From the NCBI GenBank assembly GCA_025352105.1, contig JANXUB010000045.1, forward strand, positions 1 through 64,000: a stretch of 64,000 bases of DNA, read 5' to 3'. The position numbers were made by a program, and so were the translations under genes. The notes below the pieces were generated by a model, which worked only from the letters and a program-made list of their open reading frames with translations, did no database searches and had not been told where the DNA came from. Of this stretch, positions 17,839 to 26,862 are shown piece by piece. The stretch comes from Burkholderiales bacterium. Its GTDB lineage: Bacteria; Pseudomonadota; Gammaproteobacteria; Burkholderiales; Casimicrobiaceae. Positions within the stretch are counted from its first letter, which is position 1; every line of letters begins with the position of its first letter.

Positions 17839-20800
17839 TCAGAAACCGCCTGCACATTTCGCGATCACATTGTCCTTGATCGCGGCAGCCGTAACGAACT
17901 GCGCGCCCGCAGGAATGGTGATGCCGTTGAGTAGCACAGTATCGCCGTAACCCAGCATCAAGCGCGTCATTAGCAAACCATCCACCGTCGCCGTCGGCGC
18001 AGGAGACGCGCGACCAACTAGATCAAACTGTGCAGCGTTGCCGAAGAACGCGGAAAGCAACGCATCCGTCTTGCGCGGCCCAGGGATAGTGAGCCCATTG
18101 GTCAACGCCGCGCCCCGGAAACCCAGCAGATAGCGCGTCAGCAGCACTCCATCAACCGCCGGGTCCACGCGATTGTCACCGTCAATGTCGAGCGCGCAAC
18201 TGAGCGGGAGTTTAAGTGGCGTGAGTAGAACGGTCACCGTTTGAGCGACGGCTGGAACCGCGGTGGCGGACGAAACTACCACGCTGAAGTCAGCGCGATC
18301 CGGCGCTTCCGGCAGATAAATTGAGCACAGCACGTTCACCTGCTCCGAGCCAGGAATCACCATGCTCGACGGATTGCACGTGAGCGTCGCCCCTGACGGC
18401 AGGGTACCCGGCGCAAAGCTCACTGTATCGTCGCCTCCGAGGTTTTTTAGGTTGAGTGCAAAGGCGTTGACGGTTCCGGCCCGCCACATACCCGCTGCGC
18501 CCATGCTCGCCACAACTCGTCCTGGAAGCGCGACCGGAGGGGCGACATTGCCCTGTCCGTGCACACGTGCAAACGCTGAGCCATCGGCCGCGAAGCCCCG
18601 TACTCGGAAACGATGCGCTTCCGTTGGTAGAGTCACTTCACCCTCAAAGAAATCCGTCGCTGTTCTAGCGAGCGGCACCGTACGAATGACGTCCCCGTTC
18701 AGTCGCAGTAAGTCCAACGTCATCGGGTCTTGCGCACCAAAAACGTGAGCTTTCAGCCACAATCGACCACTCTGACCGGGCTGATCCAATTGTGGCCGGT
18801 ACTCGTGCCCGGATCGCCCAATCTGGATTATCGACTTCTTCGCCAACACGTCAAAGTCGATCACCGCTGACGAGTACACACTGACAGCGTACTCGCCGGC
18901 ACCACTCAACGAGACCTGCCAAACCCCTTGCTCAGGCGCATCCACGCTGTATATCCGGCCATTCAGCGATTGCGACACCGTGACGCCAAGATTGCCGACG
19001 AGCGGCGCACCAGACGGTCGCGTAACGATCATTGCGATCTGAGAACCGTGTACAGCAATGGAAAGCCTTGCAGATCCAGATTCAACGGGAAACGCCACAG
19101 TTTTTTGACCAGTCAGCGTTGCCGCCTCCGTGTGCACCACTCGCGGAGTGGTTAGTGCACCGCTTGCCCGTAATATTGGCGCGAAGTCGTCGATTCCATG
19201 CTCAAGCAAAACGAGTGACCCGCCCGTATTGTGACTGCCAGCCTCGTAAGACGGGTCTAAAGGCGAGCAAGCACCGGAGATCAATTTCACGATCTTAATA
19301 CCCTTAGCTTGAGCAGCTGCCGTAACCGAGGGCTCGAGAGCACTGTCGCTGGCCGACGCGTCCGTGATAACAGTTAAGGTTGCCCCCGATGGGGTTCGAG
19401 CAACTGCGGCGCTAATGGCCGCCCAGGTCGGAGTTGCGCAGCCATCGCCTCCACGCCCGGACAACTGGGACAACCTGCTTCGCATATCCGCAGCCGAACC
19501 TGTGGTAACAGTGACATCCACACCGCTTGGAGCTCTAGCGTCGCCGAGGTAATCGACAAGAACAAATTGCATTCCATCCTCCAGCAGCGTTTCAATCGCT
19601 GCGACCAGTCCTGGCAAAACGTCAGCCATGGAACCTGATCTATCGATGACAAAAGCCTGACCAAATTGGGGGAACGTGCCACCGCCCCCAAAAAGTGCAT
19701 CTGCCAAACGTTCACCCTCTCCGGCGGTCAAGGCACGCTGTTGAAAAAAAGCCTGCAGTACGTCCAACGCCGCGCCCGTATGCAATGCTGCTTGGCGCGA
19801 CGCGCGCAAATAGAGCGGAGTGGCGTCGGCGGCAGCCTGCTGCTCCGAAGTCGTGGCCCAAGGCGGATAAGCTCTTGTGGCAGGTTCTTTAGAGTAGTCG
19901 TCCTCAATTGGACCATCGCGGCCAGTCACCCGTCCTGCTGCGCCAGGAGAGAGTGGCCAGCCAGGCATGTCTTTGGCTATGCCCGAGTAGTAGGCGTTTT
20001 CAAATAGCGCTTTTGCGGCAACTCCGTGGTCGCATCGCGAGCGCGCGAATTCATCTGAAGCAGGCGCGTGGTAGAGCAAACCGGACACCAAATTGACGGC
20101 TATCGCTTCGGTCGATTCCCACCAAGCCGCAGACGAGACACCGGTACGTGGAACCACCTCGTAGTTGCCTTCGTTTTCCTCCGGTGTGAGGCCACTTGCG
20201 GCGGCCAAAATGCTGCGGGAATTGCAGAAACTGCCAGACAGATTTCCCCCCTCGCTGGTAGTGGTTAGCTCTGATTTTGCAGGTTCTGCTCTGGCCAACT
20301 GATCTAACCGTAACAGTGACACGTCTGCGCTGGATGACGTCATAAAATCGTTAAGGCCAGTCCAAATCTCGTCATCAGTTCTAAAGTTCGCCCACGTGCT
20401 ATGCGCGTAAAAGTCCTGAATTGTGTGAATCGCCTTGCCGAGGGTGAGGCGAGCAGCAGCCAAAGTTTGCCGGGAAACGCTGGACGACTTGTCTTGCTCG
20501 CCATCCCAAATACGCATAAGGGCATGCGCGCGTACAAACAGTGCGCGAATTTGGCGGGCTGAACCTACAAAATTGTCGCTGTCAAAGTGCCCCGCCAAGT
20601 CACCGAGGTCAGCGGTAACACACGCGCGAACCGCGCCATACTCAGTATCAACGGTGTGAAGCCTCCCAGGCATGTTGACGTTTACGCCAGCAAAGTAAAC
20701 CGCAGATGCAACGTCGCATGAGTAGGTTTTGAAATTCGGATCTATCGGCAGGTGGTCTCGGGATTGCACTCCCAAGATGATCGCCTCGATTGCCATCTTG

Positions 20801-21048
20801 CTTACAAACCGGCGGGTGCCAGCTGCATCTAAATAGGAAAATCGTGCGATCGCCAAAGATGGAAATTCTGTGGCACCAAAACGGTAGCCGCCCAAGCCCA
20901 GTGTTGTACGAGCGATCATTGTGTGTCCATGTGCTTCGTACTCTGGCTTGAACGCTTGCACGTCACCACAGCTAAAACCCAGCAGCACGCCACAAAGTGC
21001 ACTAACTGGCACGCAAAACCGAACAGCAGCACGTCTCACTAATCGCAT
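17839..21048 (-). CDS. Secreted Het-C-like + VWA protein with C-terminal dockerin-like repeats
   Basis: Signal peptide MRLVRRAAVRFCVPVSALCGVLLGFS; 'GHTMIARTTLGL..GKAIHTIQDFYAHSTWANF' (Het-C-like); 'FVIDRSGSMADVLPGLVAAIETLL' (VWA MIDAS); 'LDIDGDNRVDPAVDGVLLTRYLLGFRG' C-terminus. Confidence 0.8.
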   Translation of the reverse strand: MRLVRRAAVRFCVPVSALCGVLLGFSCGDVQAFKPEYEAHGHTMIARTTLGLGGYRFGATEFPSLAIARFSYLDAAGTRRFVSKMAIEAIILGVQSRDHLPIDPNFKTYSCDVASAVYFAGVNVNMPGRLHTVDTEYGAVRACVTADLGDLAGHFDSDNFVGSARQIRALFVRAHALMRIWDGEQDKSSSVSRQTLAAARLTLGKAIHTIQDFYAHSTWANFRTDDEIWTGLNDFMTSSSADVSLLRLDQLARAEPAKSELTTTSEGGNLSGSFCNSRSILAAASGLTPEENEGNYEVVPRTGVSSAAWWESTEAIAVNLVSGLLYHAPASDEFARSRCDHGVAAKALFENAYYSGIAKDMPGWPLSPGAAGRVTGRDGPIEDDYSKEPATRAYPPWATTSEQQAAADATPLYLRASRQAALHTGAALDVLQAFFQQRALTAGEGERLADALFGGGGTFPQFGQAFVIDRSGSMADVLPGLVAAIETLLEDGMQFVLVDYLGDARAPSGVDVTVTTGSAADMRSRLSQLSGRGGDGCATPTWAAISAAVARTPSGATLTVITDASASDSALEPSVTAAAQAKGIKIVKLISGACSPLDPSYEAGSHNTGGSLVLLEHGIDDFAPILRASGALTTPRVVHTEAATLTGQKTVAFPVESGSARLSIAVHGSQIAMIVTRPSGAPLVGNLGVTVSQSLNGRIYSVDAPEQGVWQVSLSGAGEYAVSVYSSAVIDFDVLAKKSIIQIGRSGHEYRPQLDQPGQSGRLWLKAHVFGAQDPMTLDLLRLNGDVIRTVPLARTATDFFEGEVTLPTEAHRFRVRGFAADGSAFARVHGQGNVAPPVALPGRVVASMGAAGMWRAGTVNAFALNLKNLGGDDTVSFAPGTLPSGATLTCNPSSMVIPGSEQVNVLCSIYLPEAPDRADFSVVVSSATAVPAVAQTVTVLLTPLKLPLSCALDIDGDNRVDPAVDGVLLTRYLLGFRGAALTNGLTIPGPRKTDALLSAFFGNAAQFDLVGRASPAPTATVDGLLMTRLMLGYGDTVLLNGITIPAGAQFVTAAAIKDNVIAKCAGGF

Positions 21049-22430
21049 ACCCACCTCGCCAAGGGACCAAACATCGCATCGACCAGCATGGCGGTTTGAT
21101 TGGTTCGAATAGCCCAAACGCCTGAAACAGTTGCTGCCGTAACCATTGGCTGCGCATTTTTTTGTACAGATTTCGTTGCGCACGACGACTGCACAAGCGC
21201 ATATGCATTCCCGCCGACGACACCGTTTACGACGTTCGGCAAGCGCACAACACCAAATCGACCATTAGCGCACGTCACGTTAAATGTGCTACGCAGCACC
21301 CCATCAGCGAACGCGCGCGCAAAATCCTCAGTCATCTTGTTCGAAAGATCAACTAACTGCACCGTCGCCACCGTAGAAGAAGTACACGCCGCATCCACCG
21401 CATTCCGAGCACTCCCCCGCAACGACAAATTCCCCGCCGCGTCCTCTGCGACGATGTAGAAGTCGTAGACCGTGTTCGCGTTGAGGCCGGTGACTGTGAA
21501 TGTTTTCGGCGTATTGGCTGTCATCGCGCCTGTGCCGCGGGCGAGCACGCCAGCCGCGCCGTTGATCGCGTATGTTTTCACTTGCGCGGCGGTCGGGGCT
21601 GCCGTGCCGGTAGCAAGCGCGATCCAGTAGCCTGTTGCGGCTTCGTTACTCGTGGCGGTTAGCGTGCTTGTGGTCACGGAGATTGCGCTTAACACTGGCG
21701 GCGTGACATCAAGCAAGGGGGCGGAGCACGTTGCAGGCGTGCCGCCGTTGACGCCCAAACAAGTCCACGCCCAGCCCCCACTTGAGCCGGTCACTGCCCC
21801 AGCTGACCCAGACGTACACAATGCTGGGCCAGAGGGTGCCGACACGCTCGCGACGCCGTTGGCGCTGCCACATTGCCCGTTAACAAAACCGCCAAACGAC
21901 TGGCCGCCACGCACCAAGCGCACTGCTTTGACGGCGGTACGAGAGTCGTAGCTGGCGTTGCCATCGTTGAACAGAACCAACCAAGCCCGATCACCATAAA
22001 CAACGTGAGGAGAGGCAGACCAAGTACTCGAGTTTGACGTGCTCGGGAAAATCGTATCGTTAATACTTGGAGAAAACCGACACTCCTCGACCAAGCCACG
22101 TAATTCTTTTATGTTGGGTAGCCGCCAATCCCCATAGTTTGCGAAAGTTGAAGCCTCTGCCGCAGACAACGCTGCCGCCCATGTCATCGCAGAACTCTCC
22201 GACGTTTGCTTCCACATCAGGCCAGTTCGAGCGTCGGTTACCGTGCCATCGCCATGCACCAAATATGCGCTGTCAGGGTTGCTCGCCACAAGATTTTGTT
22301 GGCAGGTGCCCGCCAACACTGAGGCAGAGGCAATCGCACCGATGCACGTCAAAAGGTATACCAGTGGCGCTCCAGAATTACCGACTACAAATCCAATACT
22401 ATTTATTGCGCGCAATAAGCAATTGGTCAC
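21039..22430 (-). CDS. DUF1566-domain secreted protein with Fn3-like segment
   Basis: 'DARTGLMWKQTSESSAMTWAAALSAAEASTFANYGDWRLPNIKELRGLVE..AVRLVRGG' DUF1566; GTG start. Confidence 0.8.
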   Translation of the reverse strand: MTNCLLRAINSIGFVVGNSGAPLVYLLTCIGAIASASVLAGTCQQNLVASNPDSAYLVHGDGTVTDARTGLMWKQTSESSAMTWAAALSAAEASTFANYGDWRLPNIKELRGLVEECRFSPSINDTIFPSTSNSSTWSASPHVVYGDRAWLVLFNDGNASYDSRTAVKAVRLVRGGQSFGGFVNGQCGSANGVASVSAPSGPALCTSGSAGAVTGSSGGWAWTCLGVNGGTPATCSAPLLDVTPPVLSAISVTTSTLTATSNEAATGYWIALATGTAAPTAAQVKTYAINGAAGVLARGTGAMTANTPKTFTVTGLNANTVYDFYIVAEDAAGNLSLRGSARNAVDAACTSSTVATVQLVDLSNKMTEDFARAFADGVLRSTFNVTCANGRFGVVRLPNVVNGVVGGNAYALVQSSCATKSVQKNAQPMVTAATVSGVWAIRTNQTAMLVDAMFGPLARWVCD

Positions 22431-23284
22431 TGGACACCTCGCACTACGCGGACAGAGTTTGCGGTATCTCGTGAAAAAGAACTGTTGCTCTGCCCGTCGC
22501 TAAATTGCACACTCCAAGCAAGGAAATTGGGTGGCACTGTTGCTGCCCACACTAGCGACGTTGGTGTGTTCGGGAAATAGATCGGATCGATGGCGGGATT
22601 CGCCCGGCCAAGGTCGGCGATGCCTTCAAGCTCCTTGATCGTCGGCATTCGCCAATCGCGGTAGCCACAAAGTGCAACTGGCAGATTGTTCACATCCTCA
22701 ACATATTTCTCGGTATCGCATCGTCCAATTACTTCGCAGGACGCTCCGCTTGATGCGGTGCCGTTGTATCCGTCGAGGCTACCTGTTTTGTACCAACTGT
22801 ATTTGTGCGCCAAGGCTCGCAAACCAGATGCGCTTTTTATCTCCCAAATCAGACCTGAAACGTTGTCCCGCGTGCAAGCCCAGTCGGCAGCATTCGCGCC
22901 AAGCGTCGCCCCAGCAAGCAGCTCACTACCGTTATTCGCGATTTTGGTGAAGTCGAACCCGTTGCTTCCGCCGCTGCCGCCCACTTTGCTTAACGCGGCA
23001 GCGTCGCGGCCATAGTTTCTATCTTGCCCAACGGGGTCGCCCGCCAAACAGGGCGAGTTGTTGCCACTGGAAGCGCCACCGCAGAAGGTGATGCCAGTAT
23101 CGTTTAGAGGTTTCGTTTGGGCGATTGTTGCGACGCAAGTAAACGACCAAACCGTTAGCGAAATGGCACGAAGTGCTGCGCTTATTGCTTTGGCGAAGCG
23201 GCGTGGTGTTGAGGTCAGCATAGATTTGGACGGGGAGAAGGAAACTTCGACAGCGGCGGACACTGTCGGTGACGGTGCAAGCAC
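22427..23284 (-). CDS. DUF1566-domain protein
   Basis: 'NVSGLIWEIKS..YRDWRMPTIKELEGIADLGRANPAIDPIYFPNTPTSLVWAATV..ANSVRVVRG'; GTGA overlap with the next gene. Exact start uncertain. Confidence 0.78.
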   Translation of the reverse strand: MLAPSPTVSAAVEVSFSPSKSMLTSTPRRFAKAISAALRAISLTVWSFTCVATIAQTKPLNDTGITFCGGASSGNNSPCLAGDPVGQDRNYGRDAAALSKVGGSGGSNGFDFTKIANNGSELLAGATLGANAADWACTRDNVSGLIWEIKSASGLRALAHKYSWYKTGSLDGYNGTASSGASCEVIGRCDTEKYVEDVNNLPVALCGYRDWRMPTIKELEGIADLGRANPAIDPIYFPNTPTSLVWAATVPPNFLAWSVQFSDGQSNSSFSRDTANSVRVVRGVQ

Positions 23285-23440
23285 GGCTTGGCGGCGGTTA
23301 GCGCAAGCGTACCAAATAAAATGTCGTATTCACTACACAACAACAAGGAAGCTGCCGTCCCACCAAAGCGGATGGGGCATACGGCATACAGATTCGGATT
23401 TCAATAGCGAAATGAAGACTAAGACAAAGCTGAGCGAGTA

Positions 23441-23878
23441 GTGAAAAATGATTTTGTGAAACTCCATCCGATCAGGCTTGCCGTTGAGACCGCGTGCACG
23501 CGGCGGGGGCTAACTTTGAGTGCGGTCGCAGGGGATGCGGGCGCTTCTCGTAAGACGCTTTGCCGCATCGTGCGTGGCGAGGGGAAACGGCGACAGCGGC
23601 CACCATCTGTGGCATCGCCAGTCGGTAGGGGTGGGCACCCCGTGCCCGCCTTCCCTCTGCGATTACCACGCTGGGTTCGTTCGCCGCCGCTTGGTGGGCA
23701 CAGGGTGCCCCCCCTACATGAACTCATAAGTCAACCCTCTCTATCCAACGTTACGTGCTTCGGCACTCTCTCCCTGGGGACGAGGGCGGCGGCACAGCCG
23801 ACAGGGCTTGCTTGTGACGGCGCTCTCGCCACCCCTCTGCCCAGGACGAAGGGGTACGCTAAACCGGCCTTATTTTGA
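23441..23878 (+). pseudogene. Short HTH-like ORF whose C-terminal half is translated from a hairpin repeat; probably degraded
   Basis: N-term 'LAVETACTRRGLTLSAVAGDAGASRKTLCRIVRGEGKR' looks HTH-like, then reads straight into the 23625-23717 repeat. Confidence 0.3.
23625..23717. repeat. Paired GTGGGCAC hairpin element
   Basis: Left GTAGGGGTGGGCACCCCGTGCCCGCC (23625-23650) and right TTGGTGGGCACAGGGTGCCCCCCCTAC (23691-23717) are inverted relative to each other. Confidence 0.7.
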
Positions 23879-24022
23879 TTACTGAGTACTCTGTTCAAGC
23901 AGAAGTCGGCGGTAGGTGTCGGTCGCGCTCGCGAACAACACCTGCGCGCCCTGCGGGGTGCAATTTGAGACGAAGCAGAAACCGATGCAGCTTTCTACGC
24001 GGTTGCCCGCTAAACTGTCTGG

Positions 24023-26719
24023 ATGTCCTCTTTTTTTGATACCGATGCTGCTGGCGGTGGCGACCGCGTTGCAGCGGTGATGAATGCGATGGCCTCGCTG
24101 GCAAAGCGCTCGCCCGCAGGGCATCTCGATGGCCTTCGGGTGGGCGGTGGCGACGCGTTGACGCCGTCGTGGCGGACATTTTTCGAAAAGGCGCTTGCGG
24201 CATTGCCGGCGAGTAAGCGCTCGGTAGAGGCGCTACTCGTTGACCTGGAACATTCTCAGGCCACGCTGACCCGCAAAATCGCCGACAACGGCATCACCTA
24301 CAACCTCTACTCTGATGCGATGGCCGGGCAGGCGCGTCCGTGGTCGCTCGACTTGCTGCCGATGATCATTGATCAGACGCAGTGGGCGCAGATTGAGCGC
24401 GGTGTTTCACAGCGCGCGGAGCTGCTCAACCACATTCTGGCCGACGTGTACGGCGAGCAAAAACTGGTGCGGGGAGGCATGTTGCCGACAGCCTTGGTGC
24501 AGGGACATCCTGCGTATTTGCGTCCTGCGCACGGTATTACGCCGCGCGGAAAGACTTTTCTGCACGTCGCTGCGTTTGATCTGGCGCGCGGGCCGGACGG
24601 CAACTGGTGGGTGATGTCGCAGCGCACGCAGGCTCCGTCGGGCTTGGGTTACGCGCTGGAAAATCGCATGATCGTGTCGCGGTTGTTCCCGGACGCATTT
24701 CGCACGTTGCACGTCGACAAGCTCGCGGAGAGCTACAAAACGCTGATCAGCAGTTTGATGGCGCACTCACCGGCAGGTGCCGATGCGCGGGTGGTGTTGC
24801 TGACGCCGGGGCCCTACAGCGAGACGTATTTTGAGCATGTTTATCTCGCGCGCTATCTCGGTATTGGGTTGGTCGAAGGCGGCTATCTGGTGGTGCGCGA
24901 TGAGCGCGTTTGGCTTAAGACGCTGAAAGGCCTTGAGCCCGTCGACGTGATCTTGCGCCGATTGGATGATGATTTTCTGGATCCATTGGAGTTGCGCGCT
25001 GATTCCGCGTTGGGGATCCCCGGTCTGCTTCAGGCGTATCGCGCGGGCAATGTCGTGCTGGCCAATGCGCCTGGCACGGGCTTTCTGGAGTCCGCAGCAA
25101 TCCTTGGTTTTTTGCCTAAAATTTGCAAAGCCGTCATGGGCCAGACGCTGGCGATTCCATCGATTGCGAGCTGGTGGTGTGGTGAGCGTAGCGCGCTGCG
25201 AACCTTAATGCCGCAGTTGAACGACTATGTGTTGAAGCCGACGTTTAATGATCGCGGTCGGCGCTTTGTTCCCGCGATTGGCAAGTCGCTCTCCGCGCGT
25301 GAACGCGAGCAGTGGACGGGCCGTATTGCGCTGCACCCTGAAGACTTTTCTGCGCAGGCGTTCTTGCCGCTTGCGCACAATCCGAGCTGGCAGGGCGTCC
25401 GCGCCGCGACGCCGACTTCAGCCGTCGGTTCACCCATCGCCAGCCGCGCCGCGATGGTTCGCGTGTTTGCGGTGTCGAATGGGCCTGGGCAATGGCATGT
25501 GATGCCTGGTGGGCTTGCGCGTATTGCGCCCGAGGGTCGGGACGTGGTGTCGATGTATCGGGGCGGCAGCTCGGCGGATATGTGGGTCATCACCGGACAC
25601 AGTACGGACGAAAGCGTCGCGCTGTCGCCCACGCTGACCCCAATTGCCACCCATCGTGCGATGTTGGGCATTGCCAGCCGGGCCGCTGAGAATCTGTTCT
25701 GGTTTGGCCGCTATACGGAGCGACTTGAGAATACGACACGCCTCGCCCGCGTGACCCTTGAGGCGCTGGCGAGCGAAGCCGAGGAGACGCCTGAGACGCT
25801 TGACTGGTTGCACCGTTTGGCATTGAGTAACGGCCTCGTCAGCAAGGCCGTTCCTTCGCCGAAAAAGTCGGCGATATTGTTCGAACGGGCGCTGATTGCA
25901 TCACTGGCTGATCGTACTGGCAAATTGGGCGCATACAGCGTTGCGGCGACGCTGGAATCGTTGCGGTTTTCTGCGTTCGCAGTGCGTGAGCGGCTGGCGC
26001 TGGAACAGTGGACGCTGGTGGCGGCGAGTGCAGTTGAGTTCGACGCGGCCATGGCGGGGGATGCTCAACATTCGGGTGAATCACGAGGTGCGCTGCCCTC
26101 ATCGAACGTAACGACGCAGCAGGCGCCGAACGTCACGACGCAGCAGGCACTGCGGGCACTAGAGCGCCTGACGACCAATGTGATGGCGATGACCGGCGCA
26201 CAGACTGATCGCATGACGCGCGACGACGGCTGGCGACTCCTGTCGATGGGGCGGCACATTGAACGCTTGAGTACGCTCGCGGAGGCACTGTCGGAGGCGT
26301 TTGATACCGGCGCGCTCAAGAGCGACATCGGCTTCTCGTTGGTGCTGGGATTTTTCGACAGCACGATCACTTATCGCTCGCGCTATCTGCAACAACGCGA
26401 CCCTCAGGCATTGGTTGAACTGCTGGCGCTGGATCGCGACAATCCACGATCACTGGCGTGGATATCGCAAACGCTGGCGAGCAGGATTGCAAAACTGAGC
26501 GAAACACCCAGCGGCTCCGTACCAGCGATGCTGGCGGCGTTAAATTTGCCACATCAATGGAAGAACGAAGAGGCGATGGCGCTGGCTGGCGCTGACGACG
26601 CTGCGGCGATTATCGAGATGCTGCGCGGCGCTCGTCTCGATGCGTTCTCGATTTCAGACGCGCTTTCGCAGCGCTATTTCAGCCATGCTGAAGCCGCAGA
26701 TACGGTGGTGGGCGCATGA
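24023..26719 (+). CDS. Circularly permuted type-2 ATP-grasp protein fused to alpha-E (DUF403) domain
   Basis: ITYNLYSDA..RPWSLDLLPMII..W..IERGVSQRAELLNHILADVYG; DVILRRLDDDFLDPLELRADSALGIPGLL; LKPTFNDRG; C-terminal ASRAAENLFWFGRYTERLENTTRLARV (alpha-E). Confidence 0.93.
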   Translation: MSSFFDTDAAGGGDRVAAVMNAMASLAKRSPAGHLDGLRVGGGDALTPSWRTFFEKALAALPASKRSVEALLVDLEHSQATLTRKIADNGITYNLYSDAMAGQARPWSLDLLPMIIDQTQWAQIERGVSQRAELLNHILADVYGEQKLVRGGMLPTALVQGHPAYLRPAHGITPRGKTFLHVAAFDLARGPDGNWWVMSQRTQAPSGLGYALENRMIVSRLFPDAFRTLHVDKLAESYKTLISSLMAHSPAGADARVVLLTPGPYSETYFEHVYLARYLGIGLVEGGYLVVRDERVWLKTLKGLEPVDVILRRLDDDFLDPLELRADSALGIPGLLQAYRAGNVVLANAPGTGFLESAAILGFLPKICKAVMGQTLAIPSIASWWCGERSALRTLMPQLNDYVLKPTFNDRGRRFVPAIGKSLSAREREQWTGRIALHPEDFSAQAFLPLAHNPSWQGVRAATPTSAVGSPIASRAAMVRVFAVSNGPGQWHVMPGGLARIAPEGRDVVSMYRGGSSADMWVITGHSTDESVALSPTLTPIATHRAMLGIASRAAENLFWFGRYTERLENTTRLARVTLEALASEAEETPETLDWLHRLALSNGLVSKAVPSPKKSAILFERALIASLADRTGKLGAYSVAATLESLRFSAFAVRERLALEQWTLVAASAVEFDAAMAGDAQHSGESRGALPSSNVTTQQAPNVTTQQALRALERLTTNVMAMTGAQTDRMTRDDGWRLLSMGRHIERLSTLAEALSEAFDTGALKSDIGFSLVLGFFDSTITYRSRYLQQRDPQALVELLALDRDNPRSLAWISQTLASRIAKLSETPSGSVPAMLAALNLPHQWKNEEAMALAGADDAAAIIEMLRGARLDAFSISDALSQRYFSHAEAADTVVGA

Positions 26720-26862
26720 GGGCACTTCTAAAAATGCATTTGTGCGGCGCATTGTGTCGTCGCGCGGTGCTCGCAATCCTCATGTACCAGGGCGTACATT
26801 GCGGTTGCTCCGCTCCGGGCTCCTAACACTGCATCCACAAAAATGAATTTTTAGAGGTGCCC
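26720..26862. repeat. 143-bp inverted-repeat element filling an intergenic gap
   Basis: Left arm GGGCACTTCTAAAAATGCATTTGTG (26720-26744), right arm CACAAAAATGAATTTTTAGAGGTGCCC (26836-26862). Element starts 1 nt after the upstream stop and ends 1 nt before the downstream ATG. Confidence 0.85.

Noticed and set aside
23760-23870. Possible further hairpin repeat ('ctctccctggggacgaggg...ctctcgccacccctctgccc')
   Set aside because: Arms pair only weakly; resembles common intergenic low-complexity sequence, not enough to call.
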